Shown piece after piece: positions 25,612-35,066 of a DNA stretch of 64,000 bases. The stretch comes from Lysobacter sp. TY2-98. Its GTDB lineage: Bacteria > Pseudomonadota > Gammaproteobacteria > Xanthomonadales > Xanthomonadaceae. The position numbers were made by a program, and so were the translations under genes. Below the pieces are notes generated by a model, which saw only the letters and a list, made by a program, of their open reading frames with translations, did not search any database and was not told the origin of the DNA. The DNA lies in the NCBI RefSeq assembly GCF_003367355.1, contig NZ_CP031413.1, positions 1,716,921-1,780,920 on the forward strand, written 5' to 3'. Each line of letters starts with the position of its first letter. Positions within the stretch are counted from its first letter, which is position 1.

Positions 25612-26863
25612 AGCGACGCTCCACGTAGCGATCGATCAACTCGACGAAATCGTCGGCGATGCGATCTCCGCGAAGCGTGACGGTCTTTTCACCGTCCTCG
25701 AACACGGGTGCGGAGGGAGCCTCGCCAGTACCCGGCAGGGAAATGCCGATGTTGGCGTGACGCGACTCGCCGGGACCATTGACCACACAGCCCATCACCG
25801 CGAGCGTCATGTTCTCGGCACCTGGATGGCTGATCTTCCATTCCGGCATCCGATCGCGCACGTGCGTCTGCACCTTCTGCGCGAGTTCCTGAAAGAATGT
25901 GCTGGTGGTGCGGCCGCAGCCGGGGCACGCCGTCACCATCGGCGTGAACGCACGCAGCCCCATCGTCTGAAGCAGCTCCTGCGCGACGATGACTTCGTTG
26001 GTACGCGACTGACCCGGTTCCGGCGTCAGCGAAATGCGGATGGTGTCGCCGATGCCTTCCTGCAGCAGCACGCCGAGCGCGGCGCTCGACGCGACGATCC
26101 CCTTGCTGCCGATACCCGCTTCGGTGAGGCCCAGGTGCAGCGCGTAGTCGCCGCGCGCAGCGAGTTCGCGATACACCGCGATCAGTTCCTGCACGCCGCT
26201 GACCTTCGCGCTGAGCACGATGCGCTCGCGCGCCAGGCCGAGTTCTTCCGCGCGCACGGCCGAATCCAACGCGCTACGGATCAGCGCTTCGCGCAGCACG
26301 CGGCCGGCGTCCCACGGATTGGCGCGTTGCGCGTTTTCGTCCATGAGCGTCGCTGCGAGCGACTGATCGAGCGAGCCCCAGTTCGCGCCGATGCGCACCG
26401 GCTTGCCGTAGCGGATCGCGAACTCGATCAGCTGTGCGAACTGCGTGTCCCGCTTCTTGCCGAAACCGACATTGCCGGGATTGATGCGGTACTTGGCGAG
26501 CGCTTCGGCGCAGGCGGGTTCGCCGGCGAGCAGCTGGTGGCCGTTGTAGTGGAAGTCGCCGATCAGGGGGACGCCCACGCCCATCATGTCGAGGCGCTCG
26601 CGGATGCGCGGCACCGCCGCGGCGGCCTCGGGCGTATTGACGGTGATGCGGACCAGCTCGGAGCCCGCGCGCCAGAGCTCGGCGACCTGCTTCGTCGTCG
26701 ACGCGACATCGGCCGTGTCGGTGTTGGTCATGGACTGCACGACGACCGGCCCACCGCCACCCACGTGCACACCCCCGATCACGACCTCGCGGGTGATCCG
26801 GCGGGACAACGGTCCGAAGCGGTCCTCGTCGGCAGGCGACGGCGGCTGGAGAGCGGCATTCAT
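25589..26863 (-). CDS. ispG: 4-hydroxy-3-methylbut-2-enyl diphosphate synthase (IspG)
   Basis: This encodes 424 residues. The N-terminal TIM barrel contains [13 protein letters not shown] and [13 protein letters not shown]; the C-terminal [4Fe-4S] domain has the cluster cysteines in [10 protein letters not shown] and [13 protein letters not shown]. The enzyme catalyses the penultimate step of the MEP isoprenoid route, feeding ubiquinone and undecaprenyl phosphate. The length fits the long proteobacterial form. ATG 26863 is chosen because the sequence before it is arginine-rich and unconserved. The PAP2 gene overlaps its end. Confidence 0.96.
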   Translation of the reverse strand: MNAALQPPSPADEDRFGPLSRRITREVVIGGVHVGGGGPVVVQSMTNTDTADVASTTKQVAELWRAGSELVRITVNTPEAAAAVPRIRERLDMMGVGVPLIGDFHYNGHQLLAGEPACAEALAKYRINPGNVGFGKKRDTQFAQLIEFAIRYGKPVRIGANWGSLDQSLAATLMDENAQRANPWDAGRVLREALIRSALDSAVRAEELGLARERIVLSAKVSGVQELIAVYRELAARGDYALHLGLTEAGIGSKGIVASSAALGVLLQEGIGDTIRISLTPEPGQSRTNEVIVAQELLQTMGLRAFTPMVTACPGCGRTTSTFFQELAQKVQTHVRDRMPEWKISHPGAENMTLAVMGCVVNGPGESRHANIGISLPGTGEAPSAPVFEDGEKTVTLRGDRIADDFVELIDRYVERRYGANTAG

Positions 26864-26979
26864 GGGCGAATTGTAGGCCAGCCCCCTCGCCCGCCCATGA
26901 ATCGACGGCCGGCGGCACACGCGGGCGCCGCCCTCGCGCCGACTGCGCTACCGTACGCGCCCGCCCCGCCCCGCCGCCC

Positions 26980-28329
26980 ATGTCGACCGAGTCCCCGCGC
27001 GACGTCTTCACGCCCAGCCAGCTCAACACGCTGGCGCGCGACATGCTCGAGACGACCTTCGGCTCGGTGTGGATCGAGGGCGAGCTCGGCAACGTGTCGA
27101 AGCCCGCGTCCGGGCACCTCTACTTCACGATCAAGGACGCACGCGCGCAAATCCGTTGCGCGATGTTCAAGCCCAAGTCGAGCTGGCTGCGCTTCGCCCC
27201 GCGCGAAGGCCTGCACGTGCTCGGACGCGGCCGGCTGACGCTGTACGAGGCGCGCGGCGAGTACCAGCTGGTGCTCGATCACATGGAGGAAGCCGGCGAA
27301 GGCGCGCTGCGTCGCGCGTTCGACGAAATGAAGGCGCGACTCGCCGCCGAAGGCCTCTTCGATCCCGACCGCAAGCGGCCCCTGCCGGCGTTTCCGGCGC
27401 GCATCGGCGTCATCACCTCGCCCAGCGGCGCCGCCATTCGCGACGTGCTCAGCGTGCTCGCACGACGCTTCCCGCTAGTCGAGGTCGACGTGCTGCCGGT
27501 GCAGGTGCAGGGCACGGGTTCGGCACAGCAGATCGTCGACATGCTCCAGCGCGCGGGCGCGAGCGGGCGCTACGACGTGCTGATGCTGACGCGCGGCGGC
27601 GGCTCGCTCGAAGACCTGTGGTCGTTCAACGAGGAAAGCGTCGCGCGCGCGGTGGCCGCGACCGCGGTGCCCGTGATCTGCGCGGTGGGCCACGAAACCG
27701 ACTTCTGCCTCGCCGAGTTCGCCGCCGACGTGCGTGCGCCGACGCCGTCGGTCGCCGCGGAACTGCTGGTACCGAACCGCGATGACCTCGCGCGCCGCCT
27801 CGATGCGCTGGGCCGTCGACTGCAGGGTCGGCAGATGCAGATCCTGCGCGATGCCATGCAGCGCACCGACCGTGCCGCGCTCAAGCTCAATGCACTGCGC
27901 CCGCAGGCCTACGTGCAGATGCTCTGCCGACGCCAGGCGGATGCGTTCCGACGCCTCGACGCCGCCTGGCAGCGCCGAATCGAACGCGAACGCGCGCGCC
28001 TGCGGCATGCCGACGCGATCCTGCGCGCACGCCATCCGGAGCGTCGCCTTGCGCGTTTGCGCGAGCGCGTGGCTGCGGTGTCGACGCGTCCGCAGACCGC
28101 GATCGTCCGCCGCCTCGCGCACGAAGCGCTGCGCCTGCGCGGTGTCGCGCGATCGCTGGAAGCGGTAAGCCCGCTGGCGACCGTCGCACGCGGCTACAGC
28201 ATCCTGCGGCGCGGCGACGGTGCGATCGTCCGCAGCGTCACGGACGTCGAACCCGGTGACGCGCTGACTGCACGCGTGCGCGACGGCGAACTCGGACTGC
28301 GCGTGGAAGGCCGCACGCCGCGCGAGTGA
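26980..28329 (+). CDS. xseA: Exodeoxyribonuclease VII large subunit
   Basis: This encodes 449 residues. The N-terminal OB domain ([20 protein letters not shown]) is followed by the nuclease domain with [34 protein letters not shown] and [23 protein letters not shown], then a long Arg/Ala-rich coiled coil (about 265-385) and the ending [12 protein letters not shown]. With XseB (not here) it degrades single-stranded DNA from both ends. It is divergent from ispG, 116 bp apart; I see no clear promoter boxes in that gap. Confidence 0.95.
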   Translation: MSTESPRDVFTPSQLNTLARDMLETTFGSVWIEGELGNVSKPASGHLYFTIKDARAQIRCAMFKPKSSWLRFAPREGLHVLGRGRLTLYEARGEYQLVLDHMEEAGEGALRRAFDEMKARLAAEGLFDPDRKRPLPAFPARIGVITSPSGAAIRDVLSVLARRFPLVEVDVLPVQVQGTGSAQQIVDMLQRAGASGRYDVLMLTRGGGSLEDLWSFNEESVARAVAATAVPVICAVGHETDFCLAEFAADVRAPTPSVAAELLVPNRDDLARRLDALGRRLQGRQMQILRDAMQRTDRAALKLNALRPQAYVQMLCRRQADAFRRLDAAWQRRIERERARLRHADAILRARHPERRLARLRERVAAVSTRPQTAIVRRLAHEALRLRGVARSLEAVSPLATVARGYSILRRGDGAIVRSVTDVEPGDALTARVRDGELGLRVEGRTPRE

Positions 28330-28395
28330 CGACGGCTTGACGTCGACCGACGGCCACACAGGCATCATCGGGCTCCCCGCCCCGCCCGCGCCGCC

Positions 28396-29835
28396 ATGTC
28401 CACTCCGCAGCTTCCGATCTACGTCGCCGGCCAGCCGGTCACCACCGGCGACTGGCTGGACGTCACCGACAAGTACAGCGGCAAGGTGGCCGCGCAGGTG
28501 GCCCACGCGGGGCCAGCGCAGGTCGAGCAGGCGATCTCGGCGGCGCACGAGGCGCGCGCCGAGATGGCCGCGTTCCCACCCGATGCGCGGCGCGACGTGC
28601 TGGAGCACTGCGTCCGGCGCTTCGGCGAGCGTCGCGACGAACTCGCCGAGCTGCTCTGCACCGAAGCCGGCAAGCCCATCCGTGATTCCCGCGGCGAAGT
28701 CGACCGCCTGATCGACACCTTCGGCATTGCTGCTGGGGAAGCCACGCGCATCAATGGCGAAGTGTTCGAGATGCAGGTGTCACCGCGTGCACATGGTTTT
28801 CGCGGCATGACCCGGCGCGTGCCGATCGGCGCGTGCAGCTTCATCACGCCGTTCAACTTCCCGCTGAACCTCGTCGCGCACAAGGTCGCGCCGGCGATCG
28901 CGGCGGGGTGCCCGTTCGTGCTGAAACCTTCCGAGCGCACGCCGCTCGGTGCCCAAGTGATCGGCCAGGTGCTGGCGGAAACCGATCTGCCGCGCAAGGC
29001 GTGGTCGGTGATCGTCTGCGATACGAAAGCGTCCGCGCCAATGGTCGAGGATCCGCGCATCGCACTGCTGAGCTTCACCGGCGGGCCGATCGGCTGGGAT
29101 CTGCGCGCACGCGCCGGTCGAAAGAAGGTCGCGCTCGAACTCGGCGGCAATGCCGCTTGCATCGTCGACGAGGATCCGGGTGTTCCGCTCGATCACCTCG
29201 TCAAACGGCTCGTATTCGGCGCGTACTACCAGAGCGGCCAGAGCTGCATCAGCGTGCAGCGCGTCATCGTGCACCGCGCGATGGCGGAGCGTGTGTCGCA
29301 TGCGATGGCCGAGGCCGTACGCGCGCTGAAGTGCGGGAACCCCCATGACGAAGCCACCGACATCGGGCCGGTGATCGACGCGGCGTCGGCGGATCGGCTG
29401 GAGGAATGGATCAGGGCCGCGCGCGACGCCGGCGGTCGCGTGCTGGTGGAAGGTCGACGCGACGGCACGATGATCGCGCCGTGGTTGCTGGCGGATGTCG
29501 CGCACGACGCGAAGCTGTATCGCGAGGAAGCGTTCGGGCCGGTGGCGCTGATCGAAACCGTCGATTCTTTCGACGCTGCGCTCGATCGCGCGAACGACTC
29601 ACACTTCGGGCTGCAATGCGGCGTATTCACCGCGCGACTCGATCACGCGATGCGAGCGTGGGACCGGCTCGAAGTAGGCGGCGTGGTGATCAGCGATGTG
29701 CCGAGCGTGCGTGTCGACAACATGCCGTATGGCGGGGTGAAGGACTCGGGCGTCGGGCGCGAGGGTGTTCGTTCGGCGATCGAGGAGATGACGGAGGTGC
29801 GGTTGCTGGTCATCAAGGATCCGCCGGCGGAGTAA
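28396..29835 (+). CDS. Aldehyde dehydrogenase family protein
   Basis: This encodes 479 residues. Motifs include SFITPFNFPLNLVAHKVAP, CPFVLKPSERTPLGAQ, SFTGGPIGWDLRARAG, the general-base Glu in ALELGGNAACIVDEDPG and the catalytic Cys in QSGQSCISVQRV, so it is probably active. The style resembles lactaldehyde, sulfolactaldehyde or non-phosphorylating glyceraldehyde-3-phosphate dehydrogenases; I cannot choose among them. The PIGWDLR form of the NAD loop (instead of GSTxVG) is uncommon. It follows xseA after 66 bp and converges with the GGDEF-EAL gene. Confidence 0.85.
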   Translation: MSTPQLPIYVAGQPVTTGDWLDVTDKYSGKVAAQVAHAGPAQVEQAISAAHEARAEMAAFPPDARRDVLEHCVRRFGERRDELAELLCTEAGKPIRDSRGEVDRLIDTFGIAAGEATRINGEVFEMQVSPRAHGFRGMTRRVPIGACSFITPFNFPLNLVAHKVAPAIAAGCPFVLKPSERTPLGAQVIGQVLAETDLPRKAWSVIVCDTKASAPMVEDPRIALLSFTGGPIGWDLRARAGRKKVALELGGNAACIVDEDPGVPLDHLVKRLVFGAYYQSGQSCISVQRVIVHRAMAERVSHAMAEAVRALKCGNPHDEATDIGPVIDAASADRLEEWIRAARDAGGRVLVEGRRDGTMIAPWLLADVAHDAKLYREEAFGPVALIETVDSFDAALDRANDSHFGLQCGVFTARLDHAMRAWDRLEVGGVVISDVPSVRVDNMPYGGVKDSGVGREGVRSAIEEMTEVRLLVIKDPPAE

Positions 29836-29878
29836 TGCGCTCGTCTTCCCGCGCATCCGATGGGCGCGCGCCTGATCG

Positions 29879-32752
29879 TCAGCCGACCAGGCTCGCGACC
29901 GCATCGACGCCGCTGACCAGCTCCGGCATCGGACGGCCGTAGAGATAGCCCTGACCCAGCGTGCAACCCAGCTCGCGCACGAGGCGTTGCTGGTGCAGGT
30001 TCTCGATGCCTTCGGCGACGGTGTGGATGCCGAGCGACCCCGCGAGTGCCTGGATCGCGCGCACCACGGCCTCGCTCTCGACGCGCGTCTCACTGCCGAG
30101 ACCGGCGATGAAGCTCTGGTCGATCTTCAGGCATTCGATCGGGAAGCGGTGAAGGTAGGACAACGCGGAGAAGCCGGTACCGAAGTCGTCGAGCTGTGCG
30201 AGCACGCCGTGGCCGCGCAGATGATTGAGCATGTTCATCACGCGCGGCGCTTCTTCGAGCAGCGCGACTTCGGTGATCTCGATGCGCAGGCGATGCGGGT
30301 CGGCCTTGGCCTTGTCGAGCATGCGCAGCAGGCGGTCGGCGAAGCTGGCGTCGCGGAAATGGCGCGGTGAGACGTTGACCGAGATGTAGCCACCCTCGGT
30401 GTGCGCAATCCGGTCGGCGACCTGCGCGTACACCAGCCAGTCGACCTCCTCGATCAGCGAGCTGTTCTCGCCGACGCCTACGAAGGATGCAGGCGTGAGC
30501 AGGCCACTACTCGAATGACTCCAGCGCAGCAGCGCTTCGTGACCGACGACGCTGCGATCGGCGAGTCGCACGATCGGCTGGTAGAACGCAACGAAACCGT
30601 CACCGTTGATGGCACGGCGCAGGTCGGCTTCCAGGTCGAGGATGCGCATCGCCTCCTCGCGCATCGCCTCGTCGAACGTGGCCCAGCGACCGCGGCCCGC
30701 GGCCTTGGCGCGATACATCGCGGCATCGGCGTCGCGCAGCAGTTCGCTGCCACTGCGATAGCGCGGATGCCACAGCGCGATACCGACACTGGCCGACGGG
30801 AACACTTCGCGCCCGGCCACCCACCACGGCTGGCCCAGCGTTTCGAGGATGCGGCCGGCGAGACGTTCGACGCTGCCGACGCCATCGAGTTCGTGCACGA
30901 GCACGGCGAATTCGTCGCCGCCGAGTCGCGCGACGACATCACCGGGGCGCACGCACGCCGCGATGCGGCGCGCGGCTTCCATCAGCAGCTCGTCACCCGC
31001 CGAGTGACCGGCACTGTCATTGACCAGCTTGAAGCGGTCGAGATCGAGATAGAGCACCGCGAACAGCGTGTGCGGATGCGTCTGCGTCAATTCGATCGAC
31101 TCGGTCAGGCAATCGACCAGGTGCGTGCGATTGGGCAGACCCGTCAGCGCGTCGTGGCGCGCCTGGTGCGTCAGTCGCTGCTCGGCGCGCAGGCGCTCGC
31201 CGATCTGCGCAACCAGCTCGCGGTTGGCGCGCGCGAGTTCGCGCGTGCGCGCGTCGACCCGCTCTTCGAGGTCGGCGTGCGCCAGCATCAGCGCCTCCTG
31301 CGAGCGCTTGCGCTCCAGGCCGATGCCGATGTGGTGCGCAACGAACATCAGCAGTTCCTGGTCGCGCCGGGTGAACGTGATGTGGTGCGAATAGCTCTGC
31401 ACGGCGATCACGCCGACCGCCTGCTCGCCCCGCCACAGCGGCACGCCCAACCAGCAACAGGCCAGCGCGCCGCGGCTCATCAGCTCGCCCTCGCGCTGCA
31501 GCTCTTCGATCTCGGGGCGGCCGACCAGCAAGGGCTTGCGACGCGTCAGCACGTATTCGGTGAGGCCGAAGCCGAGCGGGCGCGCGTCGCGACGGCCGTC
31601 GCGTTCGTCGATGGAATACGGGAACTCGAGGCGTTCGCCGTCCTCCGAGATCATCGCGATGTAGAAATTTCGCGCGTACAGCAGCTCGCCGACGATCGCG
31701 TGCACTTCGCGATAGAAGTCGTCCAGCGACGGCGCGCTCATCGAGAGTTCGGCAATGCGAAACAGCGCGCTCTGCAACTGCTCGGCGCGCTGGCGCTCCT
31801 CGATCTCGGTCTGCATCTCCGCGTTGAGGCGCTCGAGCGCATGCGTGCGCTCGCGGACGCGGTGTTCGAGTTCCTCGCGCGCGAGATGGCGCTCCAGCGC
31901 GGTCAGGATGTGCTGCGCGACGAACGCGAGCAGCGCGCGTTCTTCCTCGCCGTACATGCCGGCGCGGTCGTAACTCTGCACGACGATCGCGCCGCAGACG
32001 CGGTCGTCGCGGCGCATCGGAACGCCCAGCCAGTCCTCGCTGTCCGGGCCGTGCGCGGGGTCGCGCTCGACACCCAGCTGCGCGCGCACCGCATCGGAGG
32101 CGCCGCGCACGGGCTCGCCGTGGCGCAGCAACGCGAGCGTAAGACTGTTCGGCAGCTCGCAGGCCGGGATCTCGCGCTCGGGGTCGGCGACGTAGTCGTC
32201 GCGCTCGTCGGCGAAGTACACGAAGCGCACGGTGTCGCGCGCGTCGTCATACAGCACGATGTAGAAGTTGGCGGCGTACATCAGGCCGCCGATGACGTGG
32301 TGGATCATCCGCAGCATCGCGGAGAGCTCGAGGCCGGAGCCGGCGAGATCGGCGATTTCGTACAGCGCCTGTTGCAGCCGTTCGGACTTCTCGAGCGAAT
32401 CGGCGCGACGCTGCACGCGGTCGGATTCGAGATGCGCGGCGATCAGCGCGCGCGACATCTCCGACCAGGTCATGCGCACATCGGGATCGATCGCACCGTG
32501 CACGCGCGCCGCGATCGCGCCGTGGCGGCCACCGGGTAGTGGCCATGCCTCGATCAGGCAGCCCTCGGCGATATCGATCGGCGTCGCGCCGAGCAGCGCA
32601 TTGCGAACCACGCCCGCAAGTGCGTCGTCCGCGTCTTCGGAGGTGCAGACGGTGACGCCTTCGCGCTCGCGCCAACCGGCCGCGACGAACGCGTCCACCG
32701 GCAGGCCCGCTTCCAGTGCCGCGACCAGCTCGCGCCGACGGGCGCGACGCAT
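29879..32752 (-). CDS. Dual-GAF GGDEF-EAL protein, apparently active in both domains
   Basis: This encodes about 957 residues: a short N-terminal domain, GAF1 (about 131-285), GAF2 (340-480), coiled coils after each, GGDEF (533-690) and EAL (705-945). GGDEF is intact at 611-615 with the inhibitory-site RPGD at 602-605. The EAL domain keeps EALLRW, SVNVS, EITE, DDFGTGF, LKIDQSF, AEGIE and GQGYLYGRP, so c-di-GMP synthesis and cleavage are both possible. No membrane span is seen; the GAF domains probably sense a cytoplasmic ligand. The start is uncertain: ATG 32752, GTG 32764, or TTG 32782 which has GGGGAG 6 bases upstream. Confidence 0.88.
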   Translation of the reverse strand: MRRARRRELVAALEAGLPVDAFVAAGWREREGVTVCTSEDADDALAGVVRNALLGATPIDIAEGCLIEAWPLPGGRHGAIAARVHGAIDPDVRMTWSEMSRALIAAHLESDRVQRRADSLEKSERLQQALYEIADLAGSGLELSAMLRMIHHVIGGLMYAANFYIVLYDDARDTVRFVYFADERDDYVADPEREIPACELPNSLTLALLRHGEPVRGASDAVRAQLGVERDPAHGPDSEDWLGVPMRRDDRVCGAIVVQSYDRAGMYGEEERALLAFVAQHILTALERHLAREELEHRVRERTHALERLNAEMQTEIEERQRAEQLQSALFRIAELSMSAPSLDDFYREVHAIVGELLYARNFYIAMISEDGERLEFPYSIDERDGRRDARPLGFGLTEYVLTRRKPLLVGRPEIEELQREGELMSRGALACCWLGVPLWRGEQAVGVIAVQSYSHHITFTRRDQELLMFVAHHIGIGLERKRSQEALMLAHADLEERVDARTRELARANRELVAQIGERLRAEQRLTHQARHDALTGLPNRTHLVDCLTESIELTQTHPHTLFAVLYLDLDRFKLVNDSAGHSAGDELLMEAARRIAACVRPGDVVARLGGDEFAVLVHELDGVGSVERLAGRILETLGQPWWVAGREVFPSASVGIALWHPRYRSGSELLRDADAAMYRAKAAGRGRWATFDEAMREEAMRILDLEADLRRAINGDGFVAFYQPIVRLADRSVVGHEALLRWSHSSSGLLTPASFVGVGENSSLIEEVDWLVYAQVADRIAHTEGGYISVNVSPRHFRDASFADRLLRMLDKAKADPHRLRIEITEVALLEEAPRVMNMLNHLRGHGVLAQLDDFGTGFSALSYLHRFPIECLKIDQSFIAGLGSETRVESEAVVRAIQALAGSLGIHTVAEGIENLHQQRLVRELGCTLGQGYLYGRPMPELVSGVDAVASLVG

Positions 32753-32799
32753 CGCACTATCCACTGGATCGGGTTTCCGCAACGCCGACTCCCCCTGTC

Positions 32800-32868
32800 G
32801 CTTCGCGGGCAGAGCCCGCTCCCTTCGCGCCGCCTCGCGGTCGACGCCGACCCCGCCGGAGCGGGCTG
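32800..32868. repeat. REP-like inverted pair in the GGDEF-EAL/ECF gap
   Basis: GCGGGC at 32805-32810 pairs with GCCCGC at 32814-32819 as a small hairpin flanked by GGGAG (minus strand), the form of repetitive extragenic palindromes common in this group. AGCCCGCTCC (32813-32822) recurs inverted as GGAGCGGGCT (32858-32867), so the two copies face each other. The whole 220-bp gap (32753-32972) holds no other gene. GGAAC at 32868-32872 with CGTC at 32886-32889 is reminiscent of ECF promoters, but the 13-base spacing is too short. Confidence 0.35.
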
Positions 32869-32972
32869 GAACGAGAATACGTGATCGTCGCAGGGTTGGA
32901 AGAGTCCCGTGGGGCCACGCCAGCGGCGCGGCGGGCTGTACCGGAGCGACCGTGGCCCGTACCCTGCCGCCG

Positions 32973-33527
32973 ATGAACGGGCCGGCCGCTGCCACCGACG
33001 ACGAACTGATGCGCGACTGGTGCGCCGGCGACGTGCGCGCGTTCGAGCAGCTCTACGCCCGTCACAAGGGTCCGCTCTACCGCTTCGTGCTCCGCCAGCT
33101 GCGGGATTCCGCGACCACGGACGAGATCTTCCAGGACGTCTGGCAGCGGGTCATTGCGGCACGTGAAAGCTGGCGTCCCGACGCCGCGTTCAGCACGTGG
33201 CTCTACCGGATCGCCCACAATCGCCTCAACGATCACTGGCGCGCGGCCAAGCACCGCCCGGCCGCTCCGGCCGACGCCGAGGCCCGCCTCGAGGCCCTGG
33301 CCGACCCCGAATCCCCCGAACGGACGTTGAGTGACTTCGAGCAGCGCCGTCGCCTGCGCATGGCGCTGGACGAGCTGCCGCCCGAGCAGCGGGAAGTGGT
33401 CCTGCTGCGACTCGAGCAGGAGCTGACCCTCGAACAGATCGGAGACATCACCGGTGCCGGCCGCGAGACCGTGAAGTCGCGCCTTCGATACGCGATGGAC
33501 AAGCTGCGCGCGAGACTTTCGACATGA
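32973..33527 (+). CDS. ECF-type RNA polymerase sigma factor
   Basis: This encodes 184 residues. Region 2 reads YARHKGPLYRFVLRQL and EIFQDVWQRVIAARESW with FSTWLYRIAHNRLNDHWR; region 4 reads LDELPPEQREVVLLRLEQELTLEQIGDITGAGRETVKSRLRYAMDKLRARL. The missing regions 1 and 3 are as expected for ECF factors. ATG 32973 begins the conserved part. The stop overlaps the next start by four bases (ATGA), and that gene looks like a membrane anti-sigma factor, so the pair would answer an envelope or unknown signal. It is divergent from the GGDEF-EAL gene. Confidence 0.93.
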   Translation: MNGPAAATDDELMRDWCAGDVRAFEQLYARHKGPLYRFVLRQLRDSATTDEIFQDVWQRVIAARESWRPDAAFSTWLYRIAHNRLNDHWRAAKHRPAAPADAEARLEALADPESPERTLSDFEQRRRLRMALDELPPEQREVVLLRLEQELTLEQIGDITGAGRETVKSRLRYAMDKLRARLST

Positions 33528-34465
33528 CCGCCCGACCCACCGATCCCCTGCACGACGCCCTGTCCGCCGAAGAGCGGGAGCTGGCGACGCGCGTGGCGCG
33601 GCTGGATGCGTCGGCCGGGCCGTCGTCGGCACTGGACGCACGCATCCTGGCGGCGGCGCGTGCCGCTGCGGTGCCCGCCGCGAACCCGTCAACGCGACGC
33701 GTTCGGCGCTGGCCGGGCGCGGTCGGCGCGGCGGCGGTGCTGGTCGCGGCGGTCGGACTGGCCTGGCAGCTGCGGCCGATGTTCCAGCTTCCGCCGCCGG
33801 TCATCCACAGCGGACACGCAGGCGCGGGCAAGGCGCCGGGTGCCGAGGCGGACACCGTCGTGCAGGTGGAAACGGTGCCGCGTCGCACGCCGCCCGCTGC
33901 GGCACCGGTGATCGCGCCTCCTGAAGTGACGGCCCAACCGCCTGCAGCGGCGCGCAAGACCGCGCCTGCGGTCGGAGGCGGCGCGCCACGCGTGCAGAAT
34001 CGTGCACCGACCACCGCGACGCGCGCTTCCGTGCACGACCTCTTAGACGAGGCAGTGCCGCCGCCGGCAGCACCGCCGCCCCCGCCCCCGCCTCCGCCGG
34101 CCGCCATGGCGGCGCCCGAGCCGCGCGCATTCTCTGCGGCGCCGGCCGCGAAGGCCACCTCCGACGCGGCGGCAACCGCAGGCGTCGATGAAGGTGTCGA
34201 CGTCACCGGCTCCCGCATGCGTCGCGAAGCCGCCGTGGCGACGCCCGCCCCTGCAGCGGCGTCCGCTGCGCCAGCGCCTGACGTCTCGGCCGACGCCCGC
34301 CTTCCCACGCGCGACTGGCTGGCTCGCATCCGCGCCCGTCGGGACCATGGCGACATCGCCGGCGCGCGCGCCAGCCTCGCCCGCTTCGTGATCGCGCATC
34401 CGCGCGTGGCCGTGCCCACCGACCTGCGTCCGCTGCTGCCGCCGGACGATCCGTGGTCACCGTGA
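33524..34465 (+). CDS. Putative membrane anti-sigma factor, proline-rich, with a TonB-receptor-like motif
   Basis: This encodes 313 residues. Residues 1-65 are a charged cytoplasmic part with SAEERELATRVARLDA; one membrane span follows (about 67-86, WPGAVGAAAVLVAAVGLAW). The periplasmic part is Pro/Ala-rich with a run of nine prolines near 188, then VDEGVDVTGSRMRREAAV (about 222-239), like the N-terminal entry motif of TonB-dependent receptors, then a helical C-terminus DWLARIRARRDHGD. The overlap with the ECF gene suggests it restrains that factor. No zinc-binding HxxxCxxC is present, so it is not a ZAS type. EF-P is probably needed to translate the proline run. Confidence 0.7.
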   Translation: MTARPTDPLHDALSAEERELATRVARLDASAGPSSALDARILAAARAAAVPAANPSTRRVRRWPGAVGAAAVLVAAVGLAWQLRPMFQLPPPVIHSGHAGAGKAPGAEADTVVQVETVPRRTPPAAAPVIAPPEVTAQPPAAARKTAPAVGGGAPRVQNRAPTTATRASVHDLLDEAVPPPAAPPPPPPPPPAAMAAPEPRAFSAAPAAKATSDAAATAGVDEGVDVTGSRMRREAAVATPAPAAASAAPAPDVSADARLPTRDWLARIRARRDHGDIAGARASLARFVIAHPRVAVPTDLRPLLPPDDPWSP

Positions 34466-34472
34466 CACCTCG

Positions 34473-35066
34473 ATGCTGACCCTCGCCGGCCCCGCGTCGG
34501 CCGCGCTCGAGGTCAAACACAGCCGGTTCGTTGCGCAGGCCGCGCCGGTCACTTCGCCCGACGCCGCCCTCGCCTTCCTCGCGCAGGTGCGCGACGCCGC
34601 GGCCACGCACAACTGCTGGGCCTATCGGATCGGCCAGGGCTACCGCTCCAGTGACGACGGCGAGCCGGCCGGCACTGCGGGCCGTCCGATCCTTGCGGCG
34701 ATCGACGGGCAGCGCGTCGACGGCGTGGTGGTCGTGGTGGCGCGCTGGTACGGCGGCATCAAGCTCGGCGCGGGCGGTCTGGTGCGCGCCTACGGCGGGT
34801 GCGCGGCCGAATGCCTACGCCTGGCCGACAAGATCGAGCGCGTCGAAACCGCTGTCGTCCGCCTGCGCTTCGGTTTCGGCGACACCGGCGCCGTCCATGC
34901 CACCTTGGCAACCGTCGAGGTCGAGCGTCTCGACGAACGTTTCGACGGTGACGGTGTCGAACTCGCGATCCGACTGCGCGCCGATCGCGTCGGGACCTTG
35001 AAAGCGCACCTGCGCGACGCCACCCGGGACCGGGTCCGCCTGCTGGAATCTCCCTCCGATGCCTGA
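34473..35066 (+). CDS. yigZ: YigZ/IMPACT-family protein
   Basis: This encodes 197 residues. The N-terminal IMPACT domain has HSRFVAQAAPV, HNCWAYRIG, SSDDGEPAGTAGRPILAAI and VVVARWYGGIKLGAGGLVRAYG; a small C-terminal ferredoxin-like domain (about 130-190) follows. E. coli YigZ is of uncertain role, and eukaryotic IMPACT regulates translation through GCN2. It begins 7 bp after the anti-sigma gene, and its last 8 bases overlap the ABC exporter start, so all four genes may form one transcript. Confidence 0.9.
   Translation: MLTLAGPASAALEVKHSRFVAQAAPVTSPDAALAFLAQVRDAAATHNCWAYRIGQGYRSSDDGEPAGTAGRPILAAIDGQRVDGVVVVVARWYGGIKLGAGGLVRAYGGCAAECLRLADKIERVETAVVRLRFGFGDTGAVHATLATVEVERLDERFDGDGVELAIRLRADRVGTLKAHLRDATRDRVRLLESPSDA

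Noticed and set aside
30401-32539. 712-codon plus-strand frame inside the dual-GAF GGDEF-EAL gene
   Set aside because: It is a mirror of the codon bias of the real gene, whose GGDEF and EAL motifs are intact on the minus strand.
32868-32889. GGAAC...CGTC as an ECF autoregulated promoter
   Set aside because: The spacing of 13 bases is shorter than the 16-17 expected; left as a remark only.
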